DNA of 64,000 nt from Turbatrix aceti (GCA_963969345.1 OZ017769.1:8683725-8747724), one strand, 5' to 3'; numbered from the stretch's first letter, positions 46,086 to 59,442 are shown. Translations and numbers: made by a program. Notes: a model not told the origin generated them from the letters alone.

Positions 46086-49000
46086 CAAGATCTTCGCAGC
46101 CCTTCGGGCTGCGGAGATCTTGACGATTTAGACGAAAAGAAGAACGAAAAAAACGAAGAAAAACGATTTAGAACGAAGTAAAACGAAGAAAAACGATTTA
46201 GAACGAAGTAAAACGAAGAAAAACGATTTAGAACGAAGTAAAACGAAGAAAACGAACTAAAACGATTTAGAACGAAGTAAAACGATTTAGAACGAACAAA
46301 AACGAAGAAAACGAACTAAAACGATTTAGAACGAACAGAAACGACCTAAAACGATACAAAGACGATGCACAACGATATAAAACGACCCAAACGATGAAGA
46401 ACGATCAAAAACGATATTAGACGACTCGCGACGAAAAAAACGATTCCAACGAATCCTACGACGAAAACGAATTAGGACGATAAACGATTAAAACGAATTC
46501 AAACGACAAAACATGAATCGGCTTTCGGCTACGAACGCAGACGCTAAACCGAATGACATCTTTTGGAACTACTCTCAAATTTCGAAAGCTTCATTTGTAA
46601 GCACCCAAACGGACACGATCAGTGATGCAAAAAAACTGAACCGCTCGGGTACCCGACCCAAAACCCAAATTTTTGCATACCCGCCCAAAATCGGGTCGGG
46701 TTTTCGGTCGGGTATCCGACAGCACTGGACACGATATCTGGTGGCATTTGTGATATCTGTTGGCATTTGTCAAATCGGATCGAAACATCTATGACATTCA
46801 TTTACCTCAGAATTACAATTAGCAATTCCCGAAACTTCGGGTTCTCAGATCGGATACCTTCGGATACGGGTTCTCAAAACTCAGGTTTTTCCGATGTTTT
46901 CCGCGACCCGGTCAAAAAATGGCTCGGGTCGGGCAATAAAAAATAATCGACCCGGTTCGTGCACGGGGAAACTTTTTTTAAGTTTTCGGACGGGATCACC
47001 AGAATCGGGTCGGGCCGGATCGATTTCGGGTACCTGAAAACCCAAAAACCAAAAGAAAAATTATTTGGTTTTGCCTTATTTTATTAGTTTTGGATCTGAT
47101 CCATTATTTTATTAGTTCTGTTCTTGCTGTTTTCTCTAAAAAATCAGAAATATATTCGGAAATAAAATTGCGACTCCAGACATTCCGGGTTATCAGGTTG
47201 GATACCTTCGGATTCTGTCTAGTGTTCTCAAAACTCAGGTTTTTTCAATGATTTCCACGGCCTGGGCCCGGCCAATTGGCTTTAAAGGTTCGACCCGGTC
47301 AAAAAAATTGGCATTGGCTCGGGCCGGGCAATAAAAACTAATCGGTCCGGCTCGGGCAGGGGGAAACACCGGCATAGCCTTCATCGGGCCGGGCCGGACC
47401 CGAATTGGGTCGTGTTTTAGGGCCGGATCGATTTCGGGTACCTAAAAACCCAAAAAACAACCGAAAAAATATTTTGTTTCGACTTATTTTATTGGATCAA
47501 AAAACGGTGTAAAATTGTCAGTATTTAAAAAAAAACACACAAAACTATTTACTTTTTTATCCCTCACTCTGCTCCCACTTTGTTATTTTTTGTATTTTGT
47601 CGCTCGTTCCGCTACAGCTCTTCATTATTTTTTTAAACATCCGCTCGGCTCTCGCTCATTCCCTGAAACCCAATTTTCTCCCCAAAATTCGTTGAATCGC
47701 TCCGCGAGTCGGGGGAGGGTTTAATCCCTAGTACCCGCCCAAGAATCGGGTCAGGTTTTCGGACGGGTACCCGACAGCACTGGACACATCGGATTTGTTG
47801 GCATTTGTCAAATCCGATCGAAAGATCTATGACATTCATTTGCCTCGAAATTAAAATTAGCAAATCCCGAAAATCCGGGTCTTCAGGTCGTTAATACCTT
47901 CGGATTCTCAAAACTCAGGTTTTTTCAATGTTTTCCACGGCCTGGGCTCGGCCAATTGGATTTAAAGGTTTGAACCGGTCGAAAAAATGACCGTTGGCCG
48001 GGCAATAACTAATCGGCCCGGTTCGTGCACGGGGAAACACCAGCATCACCTTGACCGGGCCGGGCCATACCCAAATCGGGTCATTATTTCGGGCGGGATC
48101 GATATCGTGTACCTGAAGGCCTTGCCGTAGTTTTTTTTTAAATTCGTGGGTTCGCTCCGCTTCTTTTTTTTGACATTTACCACTCGGAGGCGGTCAGAAA
48201 CCGTGAAATTTCAAATAACTTTTTTTTGAAAAATTGAAAGATGCGGACTGCCCTTCGGGATGCTACGACAAACTCGATCAAAACGACAAAAAAAGGATCC
48301 ACCACGGTCAAAAAGCAATAAAAACTGATTTTGAGACGATGCGACAACAATGGAAAACGATTTGAGACGTCTTACAACAAAAAACATTTTTGTTGCCAAA
48401 AAGATTCAAAACGAATCACGAAGGCAACAAATCGGCACCATAGCCTCCGACTCAGATTTCTACAACAGTCAAAAAAGATCTGAAACACAACGAAAACGAC
48501 TCGAAACGACTCTTACCTAAAACGCATACATGAATAAACACGATGAAAAAACAACATTTTTGACGAAAAAAACGATTGAACGAATCACGAATGCAACGAT
48601 TTGGCCTGCGGCCACGATTTTTACGTCAAAAAACGATCCAAAACGAATTTTACGATAAAAATGACACAATTCTTACCAAAAAACGACCAAAACGATTTGA
48701 AACGACTGAAAACGAAAAAGAAATAAGCCTATTGCCACGATTTTTACGATTGAACGACTTTCACGACGAAAAACGAACGCACACGCATAATGATGGAGAC
48801 ACGGACGCACGCGACAAAAACGTCATTTTATTGACCTTTATGCAAATTTAATTACTTTGTTGGAGATTTGTGATCAAAATTTTGACATATTTGGAATCCT
48901 CTCGTTGAGACGGTTCGACGGATACCACTCAAAACTTTTGGAGGTTTTTGGCACAATTTATGCCATTTTTGACAACTTTCTCCTCACTTTTTGATAAAAA

Positions 49001-49242
49001 TTGCGTTTATTTTGGAATCTACTCGTTAAATGCAATCGAATAGCTATACTCATGTGCCTCGGAAATGAAATTTGTGTATTTCAGATAAAGCCGGATTTAA
49101 GCTTATCCGTTGATCCGATAAAAAAATGAGGTACCATTTCGTGATCCCCATGTTCTAGCGCATCTTTTAAGACTATACCCGGTACCCAGAGCTTTCATTT
49201 GCGTACGTATAAACGGACACATTTGCTTTTAGATGGGTGTAA
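46086..49242. repeat. S1 unit (3,157 bp)
   Basis: Opens with a 16-bp-stem hairpin (46087-46102 with 46106-46121, TTC loop, one mismatch). Then comes about 370 bp of ACGA-rich simple sequence (AACGATTTAGAACGAAG repeats), three diverged blocks rich in CGGGTCGGG/CCGGGCC (about 46640-47040, 47150-47440 and 47740-48110), a second ACGA-rich stretch (about 48240-48820), and the common end. Confidence 0.8.
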
Positions 49243-51748
49243 CAAGATCTTCGCAGCCCTTCGGGCTGCGGAGATCTTGACGATTTAGACGAAAAGAAGA
49301 ACGAAAAAAACGAAGAAAAACGATTTAGAACGAAGTAAAACGAAGAAAAACGATTTAGAACGAAGTAAAACGAAGAAAACGAACTAAAACGATTTAGAAC
49401 GAAGTAAAACGATTTAGACCGAACAAAAACGAAGAAAACGAACTAAAACGATTTAAAACGAACAGAAACGATACAAAGACGATGCACAACGAAAACGACC
49501 CAAACGATGAAGAACGATCAAAAACGATATTAGACGACTCGCGACGAAAAAACGATTCTAACGAATCCTACGACGAAAACGAATTAGGACGATAAACGAT
49601 TAAAACGAATTCAAACGACAAAACACGAATCGGCTTTCGGCTACGAACGCAGACGCTAAACCGAATGACATCTTTTGGAACTACTCTGAAATTTCGAAAG
49701 CTTCATTTGTAAGCACTCAAACGGACACGATCAGTGATGCAAAATAACTGAACCGCTCGGGCACCCGACCCAAAACCCAAATTTTTGCATACCCGCCCAA
49801 AAATCGGGTCGGGTTTTCGGTCGGGTATCCGACAGCACTGGACACGATATCTGGTGGCATTTGTGATATCTGTTGGCATTTGTCAAATCGGATCGAAACA
49901 TCTATGACATTCATTTACCTCAGAATTACAATTAGCAATTCCCGAAATTTCGGGTTCTCAGATCGGATACCTTCGGATACGGGTTCTCAAAACTCAGGTT
50001 TTTCCGATGTTTTCCGCGACCCGGTCAAAAAATGGCTCGGGTCGGGCAATAAAAAATAATCGACCCGGTTCGTGCACGGGGAAACTTTTTTTAAGTTTTC
50101 GGACGGGATCACCAGAATCGGGTCGGGCCGGATCGATTTCGGGTACCTGAAAACCCAAAAACCAAAAGAAAAATTATTTGGTTTTGCCTTATTTTATTAG
50201 TTTTGTCTCTGATCCATTATTTTATTAGTTCTGTTCTTGCTGTTTTCTGGGTCAGGTTTTCGGACGGGTACCCGACAGCACTGGACACATCGGATTTGTT
50301 GGCATTTGTCAAATCCGATCGAAAGATCTATGACATTCATTTGCCTCGAAATTAAAATTAGCAAATCCCGAAAATCCGGGTCTTCAGGTCGTTAATACCT
50401 TCGGATTCTCAAAACTCAGGTTTTTTCAATGTTTTCCACGGCCTGGGCTCGGCCAATTGGATTTAAAGGTTTGAACCGGTCGAAAAAATGACCGTTGGCT
50501 CGGGCCGGGCAATAACTAATCGGCCCGGTTCGTGCACGGGGAAACACCGGCATCACCTTGACCGGGCCGGGCCATACCCAAATCGGGTCATTATTTCGGG
50601 CGGGATCGATATCGTGTACCTGAAGGCCTTGCCGTAGTTTTTTTTTAAATACGTGGGTTCGCTCCGCTTCTTTTTTTTGACATTTACCACTCGGAGGCGG
50701 TCAGAAACCGTGAAATTTCAAATAACTTTTTTTTGAAAAATTGAAAGATGCGGACTGCCCTTCGGGATGCTACGACAAACTCGATCAAAACGACAAAAAA
50801 AGGATCCACCACGGTCAAAAAGCAATAAAAACTGATTTTGAGACGATGCGACAACAATGGAAAACGATTTGAGACGTCTTACAACAAAAAACATTTTTGT
50901 TGCCAAAAAGATTCAAAACGAATCACGAAGGCAACAAATCGGCACCATAGCCTCCGACTCAGATTTCTACAACAGTCAAAAAAGATCTGAAACACAACGA
51001 AAACGACTCGAAACAACTCTTACCTAAAACGCATACATGAATAAACACGATGAAAAAACAACATTTTTGACGAAAAAAACGATTGAACGAATCACGAATG
51101 CAACGATTTGGCCTGCGGCCACGATTTTTACGTCAAAAAACGATCCAAAACGAATTTTACGATAAAAATGACACAATCTTACCAAAAAACGACCAAAACG
51201 ATTTGAAACGACTGAAAACGAAAAAGAAATAAGCCTATTGCCACGATTTTTACGATTGAACGACTTTCACGACGAAAAACGAACGCACACGCATAATGAT
51301 GGAGACACGGACGCACGCGACAAAAACGTCATTTTATTGACCTTTATGCAAATTTGATTACTTTGTTGGAGATTTGTGATCAAAATTTTGACATATTTGG
51401 AATCCTCTCGTTGAGACGGTTCGACGGATACCACTCAAAACTTTTGGAGGTTTTTGGCACAGTTTATGCCATTTTTGACAACTTTCTCCTCACTTTTTGA
51501 TAAAAATTGCATTTATTTTGGAATCTACTCGTTAAATGCAATCGAATAGCTATACTCATGTGCCTCGGAAATGAAATTTGTGTATTTCAGATAAAGCCGG
51601 ATTTAAGCTTATCCGTTGATCCGATAAAAAAATGAGGTACCATTTCGTGATCCCCATGTTCTAGCGCATCTTTTAAGACTATACCCGGTACCCAGAGCTT
51701 TCATTTGCGTACGTACATATGGACACATTTGCTTTTAGATGGGTGTAA
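49243..51748. repeat. S2 unit (2,506 bp)
   Basis: Same as S1 but lacking about 605 bp: at about 50248, GCTGTTTTCT joins directly to GGGTCAGGTTTTCGG, removing the S1 segment from about 47142 to 47746. Confidence 0.8.
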
Positions 51749-53646
51749 CAAGTGCACCGCGGCCCTATGGGCCGCTAATGTATGTTTAAACGGAATGTCA
51801 AAAACGTAAAGTAAAAATGTTGAAAAAATGTTTAAAAAACGTTCAAAAACGTCCAAAAATGTCAAAATTACGTTCAAATGTATGCAAATGTCATCAAACG
51901 TTCTCTCGCAACGAAAGAACGAACGTTGGTACGTTCGGAGCCAACGAACGTTGACACGTTCGGAGCCAACGAACGTAAAGACGGCATGTTAGAAATGTAA
52001 AGTAAAAATGTTTAAAAAACACGTTCAAAAACGTCCAAAAATGTCAAAATTACGTTCAAATGTATGCAAATGTCATCAAACGTTCTCTCGCAACGAAAGA
52101 ACGGAACAGAACGCCAATAGTAATGTTTGTGCCCTGCGGACAAAGTGGACGCCCCCAACGAACATGTACGTTCGGAGCCAACGAACGTTATTACGTTCGA
52201 AGCCAACGAACGTTTGTACGTTCGGATCCAACGAACGTTGGTACGTTCGGATCCAACGAACGTTGGTACGTTCAGAGTCAACGAACGTTGATACGTTCGA
52301 AGCCAACGAACGTAAAGACGGCATGTTAAAAACGTAAAGAAAAAATGTTTAAAAAAAGGTTCAAAAACGTCCAAAAATGTCCAAATGTATGCAATTGTCA
52401 TCAAACGGTCTCTCGCAACGAAAGATTAGACGGCATGTTAGAAACGTAAAGTAAAAATGTTTAAAAAACGTTCAAAAACGTCCAAAAATATCAAAATTAC
52501 GTTCAAATGTATGCAAATGTCATCAAACGTTCTCTCGCAACGAAAGAACGGAACAGAACGCCAATAGTAATGTTTGTGCCCTGCGGGCAAAGTGGACGCC
52601 CCCAACGAACGTGTACGTTCGGAGCCAACGAACGTTGGTACGTTCGGAGCCAACGAACGTAAAGACGGCATGTTAAAAACGTAAAGAAAAAATGTTTAAA
52701 AAAAGGTTCAAAAACGTCCAAAAATGTCCAAATGTATGCAATTGTCATCAAACGGTCTCTCGCAACGAAAGATTAGACGGCATGTTAGACACGTAAAGTA
52801 AAAATGTTTAAAAAACGTTCAAAAACGTCCAAAAATATCAAAATTACGTTCAAATGCAAATGCAAATGTATGCAAATGTCATCAAACGTTCTCTCGCAAC
52901 GAAAGAACGGAACAGAACGCCAATAGTAATGTTTGTGCCCTGCGGGCAAAGTGGACGCCCCCAACGAACGTTGGTACGTTCGGAGCCAACGAACGTAAAA
53001 ACGAAACGTAAAAACCGAACGCACAAAAACGTGTAATGTTGGTGCCCTGCGGGCAAAGTCAACGTTTTCGAACGAACGTAGAAAATCGAACGATCGCAGA
53101 AACGTAAAAAAACGAACGCACAGATACATACAACGTACCCATGTAACGACGGACGCACACCGACGCACGTAAAAAAAAACGTCAATTTTTGCACGTTTTT
53201 GGCATTTTTGACAACTTTGCCGTCGATCAACCATAAAACGGGATACATGGTTGAAATCGTCTCGTCAAATGCAATCGAATAGGGATACTCATTTTATCCG
53301 GAAACGAAATTTGCGTACGTCTTTATGGACACGATTGCTTTTAGGTCAAATTTTTGCTCGTTTTTGGCATTTTTGACAACTTTGCCGTCGATCAACCATA
53401 AAACGGGATACATGGTTGAAATCGTCTCGTCAAATGCAATCGAATAGGGGTACTCATTTTATCCGGAAATGAAATTTGCGTTTTTCGGATAAAGCCGGAT
53501 TTAAGCTTATCCGTTGATCCGATAAAAAAATGAGGTACCATTTCGTGATCCCCATGTTCTAGCGCATCTTTTAAGACTATACCCGGTACCCAGAGCTTTC
53601 ATTTGCGTACGTACATATGGACACATTTGCTTTTAGATGGGTGTAA
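51749..53646. repeat. S3 unit (1,898 bp)
   Basis: Hairpin GCGGCCC-TAT-GGGCCGC at 51759-51775. The body is built from sub-repeats of about 190-250 bp, each containing GTTCAAATGTATGCAAATGTC, TCTCTCGCAACGAAAGA and one to several ACGTTCGGAGCCAACGAACG units. The S-common end closes it. Confidence 0.8.
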
Positions 53647-55524
53647 CAAGTGCACCGCGGCCCTATGGGCCGCTAATGTATGTTTAAACGGAATGTCAAA
53701 AACGTAAAGTGGAAAAATGTTCGCAAAAACGCCAATGTCTTACGCAAAGAGCAGCACGGTGTCCGAAAGAAGGGCGTCGCCAAAAATGTCAAAATTACGT
53801 TCAAATGTATGCAAATGTCATCAAACGTTCTCTCGCAACGAAAGAACGGAACAGAACGCCAATAGTAATGTTTGTGCCCTGCGGGCAAAGTGGACGCCCC
53901 CAACGAACATGTACGTTCGGAGCCAACGAACGTTGGTACGTTCGGAGCCAACGAACGTTGGTACGTTCGGAGCCAACGAACGTAAAGACGGCATGTTAGA
54001 AACGTAAAGAAAAAATGTTTAAAAAAAGGTTCAAAAACGTCCAAAAATGTCCAAATGTATGCAATTGTCATCAAACGGTCTCTCGCAACGAAAGATTAGA
54101 CGGCATGTTAGACACGTAATGTAAAAATGTTTAAAAAACGTTCAAAAACGTCCAAAAATATCAAAATTACGTTCAAATGTATGCAAATGTCATCAAACGT
54201 TCTCTCGCAACGAAAGAACGAACGTTGGTACGTTCGGAGCCAACGAACGTTGATACGTTCGGAGCCAACGAACGTTGATACGTTCGGAGCCAACGAACGT
54301 AAAGACGGCATGTTAGAAATGTAAAGTAAAAATGTTTAAAAAACACGTTCAAAAACGTCCAAAAATGTCAAAATTACGTTCAAATGTATGCAAATGTCAT
54401 CAAACGTTCTCTCGCAACGAAAGAACGGAACAGAACGCCAATAGTAATGTTTGTGCCCTGCGGGCAAAGTGGACGCCCCCAACGAACATGTACGTTCGGA
54501 GCCAACGAACGTTGGTACGTTCGGAGCCAACGAACGTAAAGACGGCATGTTAAAAACGTAAAGAAAAAATGTTTAAAAAAAGGTTCAAAAACGTCCAAAA
54601 ATGTCCAAATGTATGCAATTGTCATCAAACGGTCTCTCGCAACGAAAGATTAGACGGCATGTTAGACACGTAAAGTAAAAATGTTTAAAAAACGTTCAAA
54701 AACGTCCAAAAATATCAAAATTACGTTCAAATGCAAATGCAAATGTATGCAAATGTCATCAAACGTTCTCTCGCAACGAAAGAACGGAACAGAACGCCAA
54801 TAGTAATGTTTGTGCCCTGCGGGCAAAGTGGACGCCTCCAACGAACGTTGGTACGTTCGGAGCCAACGAACGTAAAAACGAAACGTTAAAAACCGAACGC
54901 ACAAAAACGTGTAATGATGGTGCCCTGCGGGCAAAGTCAACGTTTTCGAACGAACGTAGAAAATCGAACGATCGCAGAAACGTAAAAAAACGAACGCACA
55001 GATACATACAACGTACCCATGTAACGACGGACGCACACCGACGCACGTAAAAAAAAACGTCAATTTATGCACGTTTTTGGCATTTTTGACAACTTTGCCG
55101 TCGATCAACCATAAAACGGGATACATGGTTGAAATCGTCTCGTCAAATGCAATCGAATAGGGATACTCATTTTATCCGGAAACGAAATTTGCGTACGTCT
55201 TTTTGGACACGATTGCTTTTAGGTCAAATTTTTGCTCGTTTTTGGCATTTTTGACAACTTTGCCGTCGATCATCCATAAAACGGGATACATATTTGAAAT
55301 CGTCTCGTCAAATGCAATCGAATAGGGGTACTCATTTTATCCGGAAATGAAATTTGCGTTTTTCGGATAAAGCCGGATTTAAGCTTATCCGTTGATCCGA
55401 TAAAAAAATGAGGTACCATTTCGTGATCCCTATGTTCTAGCGCATCTTTTAAGACTATACCCGGTACCCAGAGCTTTCATTTGCGTACGTACATATGGAC
55501 ACATTTGCTTTTAGATGGGTGTAA
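53647..55524. repeat. S4 unit (1,878 bp)
   Basis: Like S3. It has a short unique piece at about 53709-53780 (TTCGCAAAAACGCCAATGTC, then TTACGCAAAGAGCAGC...) in the first sub-repeat, not seen in S3 or S5. Confidence 0.8.
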
Positions 55525-57340
55525 CAAGTGCACCGCGGCCCTATGGGCCGCTAATGTATGTTTAAACGGAATGTCAAAAACGTAAAGTAAAAATGTTGAA
55601 AAAATGTTTAAAAAACGTTCAAAAACGTCCAAAAATGTCAAAATTACGTTCAAATGTATGCAAATGTCATCAAACGTTCTCTCGCAACGAAAGAACGAAC
55701 GTTGGTACGTTCGGAGCCAACGAACGTTGATACATTCGGAGCCAACGAACGTAAAGACGGCATGTTAGAAATGTAAAGTAAAAATGTTTAAAAAACACGT
55801 TAAAAAACGTCCAAAAATGTCAACATTACGTTCAAATGTATGCAAATGTCATCAAACGTTCTCTCGCAACGAAAGAACGAACGTTGGTACGTTCGGAGTC
55901 AACGAACGTTGATACGTTCGGAGCCAACGAACGTAAAGACGGCATGTTAGAAATGTAAAGTAAAAATGTTTAAAAACACGTTCAAAAACGTCCAAAAATG
56001 TCAAAATTAAGTTCAAATGTATGCAAATGTCATCAAACGTTCTCTCGCAACGAAAGAACGAACGTTGGTACGTTCGGACGCCAACGAACGTTGATACGTT
56101 CGGAGCCAACGAACGTAAAGACGGCATGTTAGAAATGTAAAGTAAAAATGTTTAAAAAACACGTTCAAAAACGTCCAAAAATGTCAAAATTACGTTCAAA
56201 TGTATGCAAATGTCATCAAACGTTCTCTCGCAACGAAAGAACGGAACAGAACGCCAATAGTAATGTTTGTGCCCTGCGGGCAAAGTGGACGCCCCCAACG
56301 AACATGTACGTTCGGAGCCAACGAACGTTGGTACGTTCGGAGCCAACGAACGTAAAGACGGCATGTTAAAAACGTAAAGAAAAAATGTTTAAAAAAAGGT
56401 TCAAAAACGTCCAAAAATGTCCAAATGTATGCAATTGTCATCAAACGGTCTCTCGCAACGAAAGATTAGACGGCATGTTAGACACGTAAAGTAAAAATGT
56501 TTAAAAAACGTTCAAAAACGTCCAAAAATATCAAAATTACGTTCAAATGCAAATGCAAATGTATGCAAATGTCATCAAACGTTCTCTCGCAACGAAAGAA
56601 CGGAACAGAACGCCAATAGTAATGTTTGTGCCCTGCGGGCAAAGTGGACGCCCCCAACGAACGTTGGTACGTTCGGAGCCAACGAACGTGAAAACGAAAC
56701 TTAAAAACCGAACGCACAAAAACGTGTAATGATGGTGCCCTGCGGGCAAAGTCAACGTTTTCGAACGAACGTAGAAAATCGAACGATCGCAGAAACGTAA
56801 AAAAACGAACGCACAGATACATACAACGTACCCATGTAACGACGGACGCACACCGACGCACGTAAAAAAAAACGTCAATTTATGCACGTTTTTGGCATTT
56901 TTGACAACTTTGCCGTCGATCAACCATAAAACGGGATACATGGTTGAAATCGTCTCGTCAAATGCAATCGAATAGGGATACTCATTTTATCCGGAAACGA
57001 AATTTGCGTACGTCTTTTTGGACACGATTGCTTTTAGGTCAAATTTTTGCTCGTTTTTGGCATTTTTGACAACTTTGCCGTCGATCATCCATAAAACGGG
57101 ATACATATTTGAAATCGTCTCGTCAAATGCAATCGAATAGGGGTACTCATTTTATCCGGAAATGAAATTTGCGTTTTTCGGATAAAGCCGGATTTAAGCT
57201 TATCCGTTGATCCGATAAAAAAATGAGGTACCATTTCGTGATCCCCATGTTCTAGCCGCATCTTTTAAGACTATACCCGGTACCCAGAGCTTTCATTTGC
57301 GTACGTACATACGGACACATTTGCTTTTAGATGGGTGTAA
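55525..57340. repeat. S5 unit (1,816 bp)
   Basis: Like S3, with four tandem short sub-repeats at its left end. The common end is followed by a second, partial common end (57341-57486) beginning TTTAAGCTTATCCG. Confidence 0.8.
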
Positions 57341-57486
57341 TTTAAGCTTATCCGTTGATCCGATAAAAAAATGAGGTACCATTTCGTGATCCCCATGTTC
57401 TAGCGCATCTTTTAAGACTATACCCGGTACCCAGAGCTTTCATTTGCGTACGTACATATGGACACATTTGCTTTTAGATGGGTGTA

Positions 57487-57672
57487 AAACCGTGTTTTCG
57501 TTTTCATCGGACTTGAGATTGATCGTATTGAGAAATTCTGCGATCAAATATTGGTATTTTTTGTCGACGTACGTACCATAGCGCCCAACTATGAATTCAC
57601 GAATAAGCGCCGTCGTTCGGCTGTGAGCTATCAAAACTTCGGGATCATCCGATTGTTTGGTGCTCATTATAG
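57487..57672 (-). pseudogene. 186-bp duplicate of ABHD16 exon 5 (internal fragment)
   Basis: The minus strand reproduces 18507-18692 of the ABHD16 gene base for base as far as I can see, starting at CTATAATGAGCACC and ending CGAAAACACGGTTT. It covers about 60 residues (STKQSDDPEVLIAHSRTT through DENENTV) and includes neither a splice site nor the catalytic His. It is wedged between the S array end and R11 and is in a dead reading context. A DNA-level fragment, not a processed copy. Confidence 0.9.
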
Positions 57673-57679
57673 CGTAATA

Positions 57680-58163
57680 GTCTCCGTCGAAATTCTCAAT
57701 TTTTTGTTTAACGGAGAAAACATAAAAAAATTTTGAACGTGTATAGAATTGAACCGGGGTCTCAAAATGGTAAAAAAGTGTGCAGATGGACAATAATAGA
57801 CGCACTTGACTATTGCAACTTGTTTGTAGACCATTCTCGCTGAGCAATAAACTCTTTTTTACTGCAGTAGCGACTGACATTAGGCAGCCAGACCTTCCCC
57901 TTACTTTTTGCTGCCAAAACGTCAATTTAGTTCGTGTGGTTACATACCTTTATGTTCGCTCAAAAATCAACTGCGCAAAGAGCTTTATTCTATTCAAGCT
58001 ACCACCCTGTATTAGCCGCTGACTGCAGTGCTGCTGCGGATTAACTTCCCAAAACGTCTCCCCTCCCTTTCACACCGTGCGTGCATAGGTTCTCTTTCTC
58101 TGCGTCTCCATGAAAAATGCAATATTAATGATGTCGCTTGGTCAATCAAGCTTTATGCGTAAG
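57680..58163. repeat. Partial R (R11)
   Basis: Begins inside R at CTCCGTCGAAATTCTC and runs to the X3 junction. It has the variant CCCTGTATTAGCC and the R0-like string CTCCATGAAAAATGC. Confidence 0.75.
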
Positions 58164-59260
58164 CAGGTAGACAAAAGTTGAATACGAGCATCTATCTTCG
58201 GTTTAATTACCCAAGTTTGAGGTAAACATTGAATTCCGCCCTTGCGAAAGCTTGTGGCTGAATACCACTAAATTTTGGAAAGCATTTGTATAAGCAAATG
58301 CATAAATGAAAATCGCCAATATTTTTACCATTTTGAGTTCTGATTCAATTTCAAAAATGTACAAAAAAATTTTTTCAACAATAAAAAGAGTCGTTGTGTC
58401 AAAAATCATTGTTTTTGCTATCCTTTGTTATAAAAAATTTAACAAACGCATTTTTGTTGGGGTGCATCACCTTTTTTTGTCTTATTAATCCGGGAGCAAG
58501 TGCACAATTGTCCAAACAATTTTATTTGAACAAGCAACCTATTATGTTATCAGAAAAAAATTAAACCCCCCAGTGCTTGTGCTTTATGCTTATACTTGTG
58601 TCATATGCAAATGGCATATGACTGAGGTATTGACAATACAAAACAAACCATGAAGCAGCCGGGGAATATTCTTACGATAGTTGTATAAAATATTTCACGT
58701 GATTCAAACAATTAGCACAGCACCTTCAGAAACTAATGTGTAATATGTTTTGAACAAAATTGACCACTTTCAGACGCGAATTGTCCACTTCCGTGTGAGA
58801 AATGTTGTTGTCGGCGATTCAACGGTCGAATGTTCAAATTATGATTTATTGTTTCTCAAGTTCAGTATTTATATACAACAGATGGCAGTGAGTCAGTTAA
58901 GTCGGCGGCGGTGTTGCTTCTGATGTGAATCACCGCCGCTGAGCCATCAAAAAAGAAGCACTTCGATTCCGACCATGATTCCGACAACCAGCAGGCACTT
59001 TTTTCAAGAAATTCAGATGTTTTTTTGTAAAATTTGAGTCGTAAATGGCCGCAACTCTCACGATTTTTCAAAATTCAAAAAATAAGCCATAGGCCGATGC
59101 ATCAGCAGCCCGAAATCATTCGCCGTAGTTAACTTTAATGTAAGCTTGCGAACATTGATGTGAGTGAGGAGGCAAAATACTGTTTTTTGTAAAGGCGGAG
59201 TTTACGAATGATTGTTTACGAATGTACATCACTAATGGACGCCACACCCTTTTTTCCGAG

Positions 59261-59268
59261 CATAAAAG
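59261..59268 (+). promoter_or_regulatory. TATA box of tiny-peptide gene copy E
   Basis: CATAAAAG at the conserved distance from the ATG. Confidence 0.5.
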
Positions 59269-59328
59269 CCAAGACGCATCACCAAAAAATCGTCAAATCT
59301 GCAACCAACAACACCGATCGTTTCAACA

Positions 59329-59442
59329 ATGAAGCTGTTCCTCGGCAACCTTCTCGCCTTGATTGTCGTACTGTGCCTTGTTTACACCGTCACGGGTGAT
59401 GATGCCTGTTGGCCGCTTTGTCAATCCCCCAAAGTTCACTAA
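59329..59442 (+). CDS. Tiny secreted peptide, CWPLC family, copy E (37 aa)
   Basis: The same 37-residue product as copies C and D; start and stop intact. Confidence 0.5.
   Translation: MKLFLGNLLALIVVLCLVYTVTGDDACWPLCQSPKVH

Larger units (their letters stand above)
46086..57486. repeat. Array of long non-coding S units, head to tail
   Basis: S1 46086-49242 (3,157 bp), S2 49243-51748 (2,506), S3 51749-53646 (1,898), S4 53647-55524 (1,878), S5 55525-57340 (1,816), then a 146-bp fragment of the common end (57341-57486). Each full unit starts CAAG plus a GC-rich hairpin, and all end with the same roughly 200-bp sequence (from AAGCTTATCCGTTGATCCG to TTTTAGATGGGTGTAA). S1/S2 and S3-S5 have different bodies. 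No protein is recognisable; the many frames come from repeated ACGA- and ACGTTCG-rich motifs. Confidence 0.85.

Noticed and set aside
52008..56941. Arg/Thr-rich frames such as MFKKHVQKRPKMSK and VRSQRTLVRSEPTN as repeat proteins
   Set aside because: They are translations of the ACGTTCG minisatellite in several frames of both strands; no start context or splice logic, and lengths track the repeat number.
51749..57340. CRISPR-like regular spacing of ACGTTCGGAGCCAACGAACG units
   Set aside because: Units are directly adjacent minisatellite repeats without unique spacers, in a eukaryotic context with no cas genes; this is higher-order satellite structure.
57440..57925. 161-residue minus frame containing ABHD16 sequence as a chimeric gene
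   Set aside because: The frame merely fuses R sequence, the captured exon fragment and S array sequence; no promoter, no splice sites, and the start lies in R.
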